This document shows, one piece after another, positions 34,571 through 46,220 of a stretch of 64,000 nucleotides of DNA. Each line of letters begins with the position of its first letter. Within the stretch, counting starts at the first letter, position 1. The stretch comes from Puccinellia tenuiflora. Taxonomy: Eukaryota; Streptophyta; Magnoliopsida; Poales; Poaceae. The translations under genes were made by a program, and so were the position numbers. The stretch lies in contig QRDG01001356.1 in assembly GCA_012064385.1 (NCBI GenBank), positions 98,044 to 162,043 on the forward strand, given 5' to 3'. Below the pieces are notes generated by a model that ran no database searches, was not told where the DNA came from, and saw only the letters and a list, made by a program, of their open reading frames with translations.

Positions 34571-34799
34571 CTCCCTCCGTTTCAAAATATAAGGTGGTCT
34601 TTGATTTCGGTGGTTAACGACGTACAATTTTGATCATGATTTGTGTATACAGATATATGAAATGATAGAATTTTGTAAGACAATCTAACGATACCATTTA
34701 CACATTCCCAATCCCTACAATTTATTATATATTACTGATCAAATTTGAGTCTCAAAGAGCAGTAAAAAATAACGTGCCTTATATTTTGGGCGGAGGGAG
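34571..34799. mobile_element. Stowaway MITE upstream of SWEET (229 bp)
   Basis: Inverted ends CTCCCTCCGTTTCAAAATAT and ...ATATTTTGGGCGGAGGGAG with TA on both sides. It lies about 370 bp upstream of the SWEET start codon. Confidence 0.92.
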
Positions 34800-35488
34800 T
34801 AGTAGTTTGTACTGACGCAGTAATGTCACTTTGACATTTAAATCGGAATGGAGGTAGTAGTTTATATAGCCGAAACATTAATGTACGATTGTTTTACTTG
34901 CGCCCGTCTTAACAATTTGTTAAACTTGCTAATAACCCTGCTTAATTTACTGCGCATATACGTTAAATAAAGTTGTTTGAACTAGTTAAGCATCAATTCG
35001 TTTTTAATTTTATCTCCCATCTAAATTATCAGTAAACTATGTAAAAAAATCGGTCAACTGTTTTTGATTTTTTTTTTGAAATCTACATTTTAAAGTTTCA
35101 AAAAAATCTCAAACAAATACTACATGTTTACAATGAAGGATTGTATACTCCTGCAAATATTTAACTAGAAATAGTTTATTCTCCACAAAAATGATAAATT
35201 CAGACAAATCTAAAAAAAATCGAATCATGTACTGTTTACAACCTCAGATCCAGAAATTTGTTATTTGTACACAGCCCAAAATACACAATACGTAGGATTT
35301 GTTTTTGCACACTGGTAGAAATAATCATTGTTTACATCTAGGATTTATTTCATGATTTTTTGAAACTTAGAAATGTGTTTTTTGAATTTTTCAAAAAACA
35401 TGCTCCATGGAGCCCGAGCTCCAAAATGCTGCACTCGGTTTGAGGTAACATCTTGAGTGCATGTTGAAAGAACAAACAATGTCCCGGA
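34800..35488. other. AT-rich spacer
   Basis: No gene seen. A weak ATCGGAATGGAGGTAGTA at about 34841-34858 echoes a decayed Stowaway end. Confidence 0.5.
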
Positions 35489-36714
35489 TGTCGCCTAGAG
35501 GGGGGTGAATAGGAGATTTAAACTTTTTCTAATTAGAGCTTGATAATTGCGGAATAAAACTATATGTTTAAATTAACAAGCCAACAACCTAATATACTAG
35601 GTTTGCCTAAGTGCACCAACAACTTATGCTAAGCAATATGACAACAAGTTGATAGCAAGATATGAACTTCAAGCACGAAGGCTATCACAATGTAAAGCTT
35701 AAAAAGAGGTGACCCGAATGATTTCAATGCTTTCTCGAGTCTCAGTTGAGGGAACTAGCCTGTAAGAGAGCAGCAGCAGAGCCAGGAAACCTAAACTCAT
35801 AGGTGTTGCATAAGTAAAAGGCTCGGGCATAGAAATAACGGAGGCACGCGGAGACGAGGATTTATTCCCGAGTTCCTCCTTGTTAAGGGAGTACGTCTCG
35901 TTGGAGGGGTGTGAGCTCGCCACAAGAGGCCTACTCAAGATGCCACAAAGACCTCACCCTATTCTCCGATGAACCGCACCCAAAGGTTTGGTTCACCTTC
36001 CACTATCGGAATCCTTCGAGGCGGAATCCGGAGCCTTTACACCACTAAGCTTGGGGCACGCATCCACAACCGGATTGGAGGCTCCCAAGAATCACCACAA
36101 CACCGTCTAGGGTCCAATGACCCAAGAGTAACAAGCTCCCAACCTTCAATCCCACGAATCACCGTGGGGAGCACAACCCGATGCACCTAATGCAAAAGCC
36201 AAGAACACACCAAGTGGTCAAATCCTTCTCCCCAAAATCCAACCAAAGTAACTAATGCTATGGAGAGATTTAGGAGGAAGAACAGAGGGGATAAACACAA
36301 AGCACCCCAAAAATCTAGATCCCACAAGTTCCCCTCACTTAGAGGAGATTTTGTTTGGTGGAAGTGTAGATCTAGATCTCCTCTCTCGTTTCCCTAAATT
36401 TGGGCAAGGATCATCGGAGGGAAGTGGAGGAATCGAGCTCTCAAAGATTGCAACAATGGAGGAGAGAGAGAGAAAAAGAACTCAACTGGAAATTTGGGGA
36501 AGAAGCCCTTTTTATAGTGGCCCCAAAAATAGAGCCGTTGGGACAAAAAAGTGGGCAGGAGGTAACCCAGCCTGCACCCCGGCCAGGCTGGCCGGGAAAC
36601 AGCCGGCAGCGAAGCAGCGCACGAAGCAGCGAAGAACGCAGGCACGCCGGCCTGAAGACGGCCTTGGGCCGGCCTGGGCACCCGGGTGGGCCGGGCATGT
36701 GGCCGAACCGGCCG
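35489..36714. mobile_element. Probable LTR-retrotransposon LTR fragment, truncated by Gypsy element B
   Basis: Begins TGTCGCCTAGAGGGGGGTGA, a start I recognise from abundant grass LTR elements. It continues with no coding capacity to the exact left end of the Gypsy LTR at 36715. No matching continuation is found right of that Gypsy element. Superfamily not assigned. Confidence 0.5.
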
Positions 36715-37254
36715 TGTCGTGGGGTTGTCATGGCAAGTCCTTCCTCCAGGAAGGTGAGTTCTGGGGCCATTGATGCGCAAAGTACGTAGGTGAGGTTAAT
36801 CTCGCCAAGGGACACAGATTTACCCAGGTTCGGCCCCTCTTGATTAGAGGTAAAGACCTACTTCCTGCTTCTCTTTATTGCTCTAGATCTGATATCGATT
36901 ACAGGGTTTTCGGCTCCTCTCTGGGGAGTCAGCGACTAGGTATCTCTCTCAAAGCTTAGACCTAATCTGAGGTCCAGGACCCCGCTTATAAAGGTCGACG
37001 GGTCCCTGGACTTACAACCTACACCGAGTCACACTAGAATACGGAGTCCTACTCTACGTCTTGGTCTTCCAAGTTAGGGCTCCGGGTTGTACTTGGACTC
37101 CTTGCTGACGAGTCCCTTCTCCATCATGGGCCTTGGTCGGCTTGTCTTCAGCCCAGCCCATGCGACTTGATACGTGACTCGGCTTTGGCCTTCTTGGTCT
37201 TTGCGGGTCTACTTTCCGGGTCCATGGGCCTACCTATAAAGTATCCCCCCATCA
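36715..37254 (-). repeat. 3' LTR of Gypsy element B (540 bp)
   Basis: Starts TGTCGTGGGGTTGTC and ends CCCCCCATCA. Highly similar to 48743-49280, with scattered substitutions. Confidence 0.95.
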
Positions 37255-37269
37255 GTAGCCCCCGAATTT
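37255..37269 (-). other. Polypurine tract of Gypsy element B
   Basis: The minus strand reads AAATTCGGGGGCTAC directly against the 3' LTR. Related G-runs recur at 40058, 40156, 40250 and 40353. Confidence 0.6.
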
Positions 37270-37790
37270 ATCTTGGGCGCAGCTTTAGCGGCTTCTTCTG
37301 ACTTCTTAGGTCGACTCCCTGGCTCGACTTCTTCAATCTGAGTCACCAATTCAGGAGTCGCCTGCTGCTAGCTCCAAGATGAATTCCTGCATAAAAACAT
37401 AATACACATGTAAAATGAGTCCATCCTTTTCCCTTGTTCAAGCCACCACTCTTGCCTTTGCACTAACAGGCCGAGTTTGTTATGACTCTTGTGAACAAGG
37501 ACTAAATAACTTGACTCTCACTATCACAGGACTCGCCATTCTGAGACAAGCCGGCTTCTTCCACTTATGTGACTTTAGTTTTTCTATTATCATTTCCTAT
37601 TGGCTTTTAGCCACCGAATCGTTATCCACAGTTTACTCTGGACCACCTCTGTAACTCTCTAGGGTTTTTACCCCTTTATAAATTACGAAGGGTTAGGTCT
37701 CAAAAACCCTCACTTGCCCCTTCAGCTCAAATCTCCCCTTTCTCTTTGCGCTCATCTCTTCCCGCGCTCAGCACACACCGCCCGCTCGCC

Positions 37791-40700
37791 ATGGCACCCA
37801 GGCGCGCAAAGGCTGCTCCCAAGGCCAAGGCTTCCTCATCGAGCAGGACAGTGAACATCGCCGTGGCCACCGCCGCCACCAAATCTTCCTCGAAGCGATC
37901 GATTTCTGCCGATTGGGGCGGATCCACGATTACCTCCGAGCAATTGAAGACGCACCGGTCGACGGGCCTTATTCCGTCCAATGTGAAGGCTCGGGCCCCA
38001 GGAGATGAAGTGGTGCCCGCTCCCGCAAAGGATGAGGTGGTGATCTTCACAGAGCACCTATTCCGCGGATTCACTCCCCCCGGTAACCTCTTCTTCCACC
38101 AACTTCTTGAGCTTTATCAGCTACGGATTCACGACTTAGCTCCCAATTCTATCCTTACTCTGTCCAATTTCGTCACTTTGTGTGAGGATTACCTCCAAAT
38201 CAAGCCCGATCTTAACCTCTGGCTCGAACTTTTCTATTGCAACCCCCAGCCCGAAACTTCTGGGGGCCCTCTCCTTCAATGCGGCGTCGTCGCTCTTTAA
38301 CGACGCCTCCATTCCGTCTTTCCCAAGTCTGTCTTTCCTAATCGCATCAAAGATTGGCAAAAAACTTTCTTCTATTGCAAGGATACCTCCCCTGCAGGTG
38401 AACCTAAACTCCCTCTATTCTCTGAGGACCGCCTCCGGGCGACTCCCCTTATGAAGGCTAGATGCTCAGAGGCCACCCGGCCAAGAGTCGAGTCTTTGAT
38501 CACTCGGATTCGGGCCCTCTTATCCCACAATCTGGAGAACATGGACCTAGTCCGCTGCTGGACAACTTGGAGGATCCAGCCTCTGAGTCCTAGGACTCGG
38601 CTTATCTGCTCATATACTCGCTGCACGGGTGATGACCTCCGGGTGACAGAACAGCTGTCAGATGGTCCTGAGCTCGGTCGGCTCATCAAAAAGCTGACTG
38701 GGCAGCTTGTGAAGGACCAGGCACACTTTGGGCTCCAGCCCTTCTGCTCCACCAACCCAGCTCCCGATGTAAGGCTTAAACTTTACCTTGTTTCTAACTT
38801 GCTCTTGCTTGTATCGCTTACTAACCCATTTTTTCTGACTTTTCTTGCAGCTCACCGACTCCTTCTGGAAGCCGGCCTCTGGAGCTAGCACTGAGAATAA
38901 AACTGAAGCTGAGGCTGAAGCTGAAGCCGAGGTTGAGGAGGAGACTCCTGTCACAGAACGAACTGCTGTGGCTGAAGACACTGATGACGATGACGAGGAG
39001 CCCTCTCAGGAGGCTCCCGTTGAAGATGATGTTGATGATGAGGAGTCCTCGCCAGAGGCTCCTACCGAAGATGTTGTTGAAGAGGAGTCCTCTCAAGAGG
39101 CTCCCATTGTGGAGGATACTGATGAAGACGAGTCCTCTCCAGAGGCTCCTATAACTAAACAAGCTCGCACCACCTCTGGGACTGCTGCTGCTCAGCCATC
39201 TTTGTCTGAAGAGTCCTCAGCCAAAAGCCACTCTTCTTCCTCCCCAGCTTCCCATAATGGGTCTCGAGAGGCTGTTACCAAGGTACCACTTTCACGAGTC
39301 CTTGGGTCCACTCGCTCACCTGCTAAGCCTGAAGAACGTGTGCAGAGTGTTGTTGCTGCTAGGAAGAGAAAGCTGCACTCCGACGGGCCTGCAGAGACTC
39401 CTGATCCTCTGCCTGTTTCACACCAACGGAAGTCGGCTTCTCCTCCCTGCAAGGACGACTCCTACCACTCTGGCATGTCTATGCCTTCTTCAGACTCTCA
39501 GGCCTCCTTGGACCTGGAAACCAATGTTGGGTAAGACTCCTCTGTTTACTCTACTTGCATTCAAATAACTTCTGCTTTCAGGGCTCGGCCTTGTGTCAAG
39601 GTAACCAAGCTCCCAGGCATGACTGATGTCACATCTGGTCGTGGACATGTCCCTCCTTCGACTTCTCAAACAACAAGCACAAGGACAGGTCCCTCCACTG
39701 CTGCATCTGCTGGTGCAACTACAGCTCCCATCATTCCCGAGTCCCCTTCAAGGACTCGTGCGGCGACTCCACAGATTGTCCAGCCCTCTTCTGGGACTAA
39801 GACTCCTGACGCTGCGCCTCAAGATCAGCCGGCTCCTTTGAAGGCGACTCCTGCAGCTCCACCAAGCATCAAGACTAAGTCATCTATTGACTACAGCCGA
39901 CTTCGGGTGTCCGATAACATGTCCTTCTCTGAAGCCTATGCCGAAGCAGTCGACTTGAACGACCAATCTGCCAGCGGCTCTTAGATGTCGTCACATGATT
40001 CACACCGTAAGCCTTTTGACTTCTGCCTCTTTATGCTTTCTAGCATCCTCCTATTCCAGTAGCCCCCAAGCACCTGTCTGCGGTGACTTGTGACTAGGAT
40101 AGGTGCTTTGCTTTGAAATTGAACTTAACTGCTGTGTAGGAAAAATTCGCACACTGTAGCCCCCAAGCACTGAGTCCTTAGCTCTACTAGGACTCGGGGC
40201 TGCTGATTTGTTATCTGTCGGGTTCTTGAACCAAAAAACTTTTCCACGAGTAGCCCCCAAGCGCCAAGTTGTCAGCCTGCGACGACTTGGAGCTGATGAC
40301 TTGTTGACTAGGACCCATGCCTGCTGGTTGTAAGAGAAAAACTGACTCCTGAGTAGCCCCCAAGCGCCAAGTTGTTAACTTGTGACAACTTGGAGCTCAT
40401 GAGTTCTCTGCTTGACTAGTAAAGCTGACTTGCAAAAATTTGACTTGTGATTGCAGTGCATTATCTCCAAGATGAAGAGAGATATGAAGGAGCTTGAGGA
40501 CCAGGCAGCTGCTAGTGCCTGCTCTGCTATAGCTGAAAAAGAACGCTCCCTTCAACTTGAGAAGGATCTGAAGGTCTTGTCTGCTCAACTAGAGCAAGTT
40601 AGGAAAGAATCTGCTGATGCCAAAAGGGTTGCCCAAAAGGCTCACAATGATCTAAAAGCTGTCTTCGACACTTGCCGCAAGGGCATTGGGGCCATGTGCC

Positions 40701-41610
40701 AACATATATTTGGTAAGTTTGTAACTTTTGCTTACTTCCTTTCTGCACCTTTCTGAACTGCTTTTAGACTGACAATCATTGATTTCTTTTCTGCAGGGGC
40801 TGACTCCCCAAAACTCAAACTGCCCACTAGCAAGCAATTGCATGAGATGCTTGACCACTGTCATGGGCTACAAGAGGGAGACCGTGCAGTGGTGAAATAT
40901 TTTAATCCTAAGGGCAAGTGCCCAAAAGAGCCTGAACGTCTGGTGGACGAGTTGTCGAGGGCACCAGGTTATATGCGGCTGTGGAAGCAATCTTCTTTGA
41001 GGAGAGCATCCATCAGAATCCTTGCTCTAGCCCATAGCTATTACCCCACTGTTTTGGAGCCAGCAATGCTTACTATGGGGAAGCCAGAGCAACATGAGGA
41101 TGGCAAACCCTTCACCCAAGACGACTTCAAGGCTGAGGAGAAGCTGGTGCGGCCATATGCTTGTGAGATTGCCAACAAGATGGACCCTGAGGTATGGGTT
41201 CATCACTATGACTTGGAGAACAAAAGAGTTGCTCCAGAGACTCCTGAGATCGTAAACTTTGGCCGCCCCTCACAGGACCCAGCTGGTGTCCCATCCTCTT
41301 CTACTGGGCCGAGTTCCTCGTCGCCAGCGGCTCCTGTTCCTGGTGCCGAGCCCACATTGAAGACTCCTGCTGCGCCCACTCCTTCAAGAGCTATCTCTGG
41401 AGACGCCCAGAAACAAGCAGAGCTGGCTAAGCATATGAAGAGTCCCAGGGCACTGGTTTTCAAACGAAGAGAGTCGCCACAAAGCCTCCTGTGAAGCCGG
41501 CTCCTGCCTCTACTGCTCAAACAAAGGACAAATCTCCTGTGAAGAAGGACTCCCCGATTCCGGCTGAGAAGTCGACTCCTCTGGAAGACCATCCCTTGAA
41601 TGACTTTTGA
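37791..41610 (+). pseudogene. Antisense extra gene of Gypsy B ('putative gypsy type transposon' domain), multi-exon
   Basis: A spliced gene opposite in strand to gag-pol. The start MAPRRAKAAPKAK is in good context (GCCATGG) at 37791. Exon 37791-38768 holds a domain resembling PF04195 (LFRGFTPPGNLFFHQLLELY, LAPNSILTLSNFVTLCEDYL, then DWQKTFFYCKD). Exon 38851-39530 is very acidic with Glu/Asp-rich repeats (about EESSQEAP) and a basic stretch ARKRKL. The exon from 39582 is Ser/Thr/Pro-rich. Exon 40457-40712 is a coiled coil (KDLKVLSAQLEQVRKESAD). Exon 40797-41610 ends PLEDHPLNDF. Splice sites are GT/AG. The link between the third and fourth exons is uncertain. Damage: in-frame TAA at 38298-38300, TAG at 39982-39984 and a frameshift near 41460. 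Antisense extra ORFs are known in Grande-like Tat elements, but their role is unknown. Confidence 0.8.
40058..40400 (+). repeat. Four spaced copies of a polypurine-tract-like motif in a tandem array
   Basis: GTAGCCCCCAAGC-type motifs begin at about 40059, 40156, 40250 and 40353, spaced roughly 94-104 bp. The last two are followed by CGCCAAGTTGT and an inverted ACAACTTGG, so each unit can form a hairpin. The core GTAGCCCCC equals the start of the element's polypurine tract. Confidence 0.7.
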
Positions 41611-42208
41611 TTACTATGTAATGCTGTGCTATTAGTATTTAAACTTTGTAATGATGCACTGCTGGTGCTTAAACCTTGTTAGGTCTTTTGAACTACTTGT
41701 TCTGAAATTGTGCCAATCGGCTTATGATGACTTGCTTGTTAAACTATGAGATTAATATGTACTATCTATGCAAGTCATTCTGTGGTTCTTATAACCCGTC
41801 TAATTATCCACTGATGAATAAGTAGGCCCTGCATGACTCCTCTTACAGCTTGTGCTGACAAACTCCTAACACCTCATGTCCTTTAGGATTCATAAGAGCC
41901 GGAGACGAGTCATGCCTGTAGATTAGTCATATTGTGCAGGATGCATCTAACTTACCAGTGAGAAAATTAGGTAAAGTTTGGCTACTGTGCCAGGTTCAAG
42001 AGTCTAAGCTTAACTTTTTTTACTGAAAAGCAAGCCCCCAAGAACCTGATGATCAAAGTTAAAGAATAAATCGCACTCACTGGGTGACTCGACTAAAGGA
42101 CTCATGTTCACAGAAGCCGGCTTTATTTCATTTGATCATAATAATTTGATTACATCTAGGCATGGCTCACTGGGCTCTTTGCCTTTCAACTCATAAAACT
42201 ATTACAAC

Positions 42209-45200
42209 TTAAGTATAATAAGGACGTAACTGAGCTATATTCCATGGCCTCTTTGCCTCTGCATAGGGATCTAGCGTATGAGCTGTGTCAGCTCCTTTAC
42301 TTTCACTTGCCGGCTCTCGTACATCCATTAGATAGTACGACCCATTGTGCAAGTTCTTGCTTATGACGAACGGTCCTTCCCATGGTGGAGATAACTTGTG
42401 CATCCCTTCCCTGTTTTGGACAAGTCGAAGCACTAAGTCGCCTTCCTGGAAAGTCCGAGTCTTGATTCTGCGTGCGTGATATCGCCGCAAGTCTTGCTGA
42501 TAAACTGCTGATCTCTCAAGGGCTAACTCCCTTGCTTCCTCGAGTGCGTCCACCGAGTCCTGGCGAGCGAGTTCATTCTCTGTCTCGACGTAATTGGCGA
42601 CTCGTGGCGAGTCATGCAACAAGTCGCTTGGCAGGACAGCTTCTGCTCCATACACCATGAAGAAAGGTGTGAAGCCCGTGGATCTGTTAGGAGTCGTTCT
42701 TATACTCCAGAGTACTGCTGGCAGCTCCTCAACCCAACACCCGGCGGCTCTTAGCAAAGGGACTCGGAGCCGAGGCTTAATTCCCTTCAGCAACTCCTGA
42801 TTTGCCCTCTCTGCTTGTCCATTAGACTGTGGGTGTGCCACTGAGGCTAGGTCGAGTCTGATGTTGTTCTCACCGCAGAACTTGGCCATCTCTCCAACTG
42901 ATAAGTTGGTACCATTGTCTGTAATGATGCTGTGAGGATACCCGAAGCGTGTTGCTATTTTCTTGAAAAATCTCACTGCTGATGCTCCGTCGACTCTGCT
43001 GACGGGTTCGACTTCCACCCACTTGGTGAACTTGTCAACTGCTACTAACAGATGGGTCTTCTGGCAGGGCGACTTTGAGAAAGGACCCACCATATCAAGC
43101 CCCCAAACTGCAAACGGCCAAGTGATAGGAATAGTTCTGAGCTCTTGGGCTGGCACGTGGTCTTGCCTTGCGTACCTTTGGCATCCATCACAGACTCGTA
43201 CTATCTTCTCTGCGTCCAGATGTGCTGTTAACCAAAAGAACCCGTGCCTGAAAGCTTTTGACACCAAGGATCTAGTGGATGCATGATGACCACAATCACC
43301 TGCATGAATCTCTTGCAATATTTGCCTGCCCTCTTCTGGAGATACACACCTCTGGTAGACTCCAGTGACACTCCTTCTGTACAACTCGCCATCAATGACT
43401 GTATAGGACTTGCATCGCCTGATGAGCTGTCTCTGTTTGACTTCATCCTGTGGGAGTTCACCCCTAAGGAGATATGGAAGGTAGGGCTCTGTCCATACTG
43501 GTGTTGCTCGTACTGCTGCCACCAGTGCCGATTCTGGATCTGGGGAGGCTAACTCCTCCTCTGAGGGCAACTTGACTGATGGGTGGTGAAGTTCATCCAC
43601 AAATACATTTGGTGGTACTTTCTCTCGACGAGAGCCGAGTCGTGATAACGTATCTGCGGCCTCGTTTTTGCGTCTGTCAATATGCTCCACTTGATAACCA
43701 GAAAAGAACCCGGCTATCTGTTCGACTGCTCTTCTATAAGCTGCCATGTTTGCATCCTTCGAGTCCCAGGTTCCAGATACCTGCTGGGCTACGAGATCCG
43801 AGTCTCCAAAGCACCTGATACGCTTGATGTTCATCTGCTTGGCCAGACGCAGGCCGTGTAGCAAAGCCTCATACTCTGCCATGTTGTTTGTACAATCAAA
43901 ATGTAACTGAAGGACATATGCCAACTTATCTCCTTTTGGTGAAGTTAGAACCACGCCGGCTCCTGAGCCCTCTAGCTGTCTGGACCCGTCGAAGTGCATT
44001 GTCCAATATTTGGTGCAAGGTGAACTCGGTGAAGATGTGCAATCAGTCCAATCGTTGACGAAGTCGACCAAAGCTTGAGATTTGATTGCTGTCCTGGGCT
44101 CGTATGTGATATGGTAAGGACCCAACTCGATTGCCCACTTGGCGACTCGACCTGTTGCATCTCTGTTGCGTATGATGTCTGCTAGCGGTGCTGAACTCAC
44201 CACTTTGATTGGGTGCTCTTGGAAATAATGCTTAAGCTTCCTACTTGCAAGGAAAACTCCATAGACTAGCTTCTGCCATTGAGGGTACCTTTGCTTTGAC
44301 TCTGTTAGGACTTCACTGATGTAATAAACAGGTCTCTGCACTGGATACTCTTTTCTTCCTCTGATCGTTCCACAACTACTACTGCACTGACCACCCTTTC
44401 ATTGGCAGCCACATATAATAGCATGGGCTCCTTATCTGTAGGAGCTGCAAGTACTGGCGCTGATGATAGAGTTTTCTTCAAGTTCTCAAAAGCATCATCG
44501 GCTTCTTTGTCCCATATGAACTTATCTGACTTCTTCAGGAGTCGATAGAGAGGACCCGCCTTCTCTCCGAGTCTTGAGATGAATCTGCTGAGAGCTGCTA
44601 CACAACCAGCGAGTTTCTGAACGTCCTTTAGACAAGTCGGCTTCTGCAGATTGTGAATAGCCTTGATTTTCTCTGGGTTTGCTTCAATGCCTCTCTCTGA
44701 AACAATGAAGCCAAGGAGTTTGCCTGCAGGGACTCCAAAAACACACTTGGTTGGGTTGAGTTTCATCTTGTACTTTCGCAGGTTACCAAAGGTTTCTGTC
44801 AGGTCTGCTATCAGAGAGTCGGCCTTTTGAGACTTGACAACTACATCATCCACATAAGCGTGAATATTTCTTCCAATCTGTTCTTTGAAACAATTCTGGA
44901 TACACCTCTGATATGTAGCTCCTGCGTTCTTGAGTCCAAAGGGCATTGTTGTGTAACAAAATGCTCCAAAGGGCGTAATGAAAGACGTCTTCAGCTCATC
45001 CTCTATGTTGAGTCTGATCTGGTGGTACCCTGAATAGGCATCCAAGAAACAAAGTAACTCTGACCCCGCTGTGGAGTCAATGATCTGGTCAATACGAGGC
45101 AATGCAAACGGGTCCTTAGGGCAATGCTTGTTAAGACCCGTGAAGTCGATGCACATCCGCAACTCTCCTGTTTTCTTTGGCACTAACACTGGATTGGCTA

Positions 45201-45438
45201 CCCACTCTGGGTGAAAGACTTCCTTGATGAACTCGGCTGCGAGGAGCCGAGCCACCTCTTCTCCGATGGCTTTCCTCCTGTCATCATGAAACTTGCGCAA
45301 ACCTTGCTTAACTGGTCTTGCATTAGGGTTAACGTGTAAGCTGTGCTCGGCGAGTTCTCTCGGGACTCCTGGCATGTCCGATGGCTTCCATGCAAAGACG
45401 TCCCGGTTCTCACGGATGAACTCGACGAGCGCGCTTTC
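42209..45438 (-). pseudogene. pol of Gypsy element B: RT, RNase H, second RNase H, integrase; one frameshift
   Basis: Reverse transcriptase (45375-44700: MCIDFTGLNKHCPKDPFALP, MPFGLKNAGATYQRC, catalytic YVDD) leads into the Gypsy RNase H (LLYVAANERVVSAVVV). A one-base loss in an A-run near 44350 shifts frame, then an open 710-codon frame continues from QRPVYYISEVL. Next is an additional RNase H (MHFDGSRQLEGSGAGVVL, NNMAEYEALLHGL, CFGDSDLVAQQVSG), the acquired type typical of Tat elements. Integrase follows with an HHCC finger (CDGCQRYAR) and a core with D, D and E (WGLDMVGPF, SIITDNGTN, ANQELLKG), ending at 42209. Apart from the frameshift it is intact, implying recent insertion. It is separated from protease by an in-frame TAG. 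Confidence 0.95.
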
Positions 45439-46220
45439 CTATTTATCAGAGAGGTGTGCCCCAATGGTGAACTGCTTGGAAGAATCACCAGGGGTAAAGT
45501 CGACTTGCTTTGTATCCTGAGCTGACTTGAATTTCATCTTCTCCTCTGTGGCCGGCTTCTTAAGGACCGAGTTGTCCTCCGGGTCCACGTTCGCCTTGTA
45601 GAATTTCAGCTCCTCTTGAGCACAAGCTGTCTCAGCCATAGCTGCATCACCTAGTTCACACTCCAATGCCATCTGTCTGCTGCCATTAACTGTAATGACT
45701 CCTGCTGGACCTGGCATCTTGAGCTTCAAGTAAACATAGCATGGTCTGGCCATAAACTTAAAGTATGCTGGTCGACCAAAGAGAGCATGGTATGGACTCT
45801 TAAGATCCACTACCTCAAAAGGCATAATCTCTGAACGAAAATTCTCCACTGTGCCAAAAGCAACCTCAAGATAAATCTTACCGATTGGCTTGGCTGACTT
45901 CCCTGGTACGATTCCATGAAAAACTGTCTCAGTGGGTATTAGCTGCCTATCTTGCAGCTGCATCCTCTTGAATGTGTCATAATATAAGATGTTGATACTA
46001 CTTCCACCATCCATGAGCACTTTGTTCAATGTGTAGCCCCCAACTTGAGGTGCCACCACCAAGGCTAGCTGCCCTGGGTCGTCGACTCTTGGCGGATGAT
46101 CTGCCCGACTCCATGTGATGGTTTGCTCTGACCACCTGAGCCACTGTGGAAGCGCCGGCTCCACTGCATTGACAGCTCTAACCTTTAATTTCTTGGCACG
46201 CTTGGACGTGCTTGTTGTGA
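45439..46220 (-). CDS. Protease region of Gypsy element B, ending at an in-frame TAG
   Basis: Pepsin-like retroviral aspartic protease with catalytic motif LMDGGSSINILYYDTFKRM (about 46025-45970) and PYHALFGRPAYFKFMARP further on. It ends in a linker FTIGAHLSDK and a TAG at 45439-45441. The same frame continues directly into RT (ESALVEFIRENRDVFAW). The identical junction, including the TAG, occurs in element A at 51-53. It is fused upstream to gag by a frame that shifts near 46320. Confidence 0.85.

Noticed and set aside
36255..36815. Overlapping open frames on both strands near 36.3-36.8 kb
   Set aside because: They span the junction of an LTR fragment and the Gypsy B LTR and are GC-rich noise with no motif.
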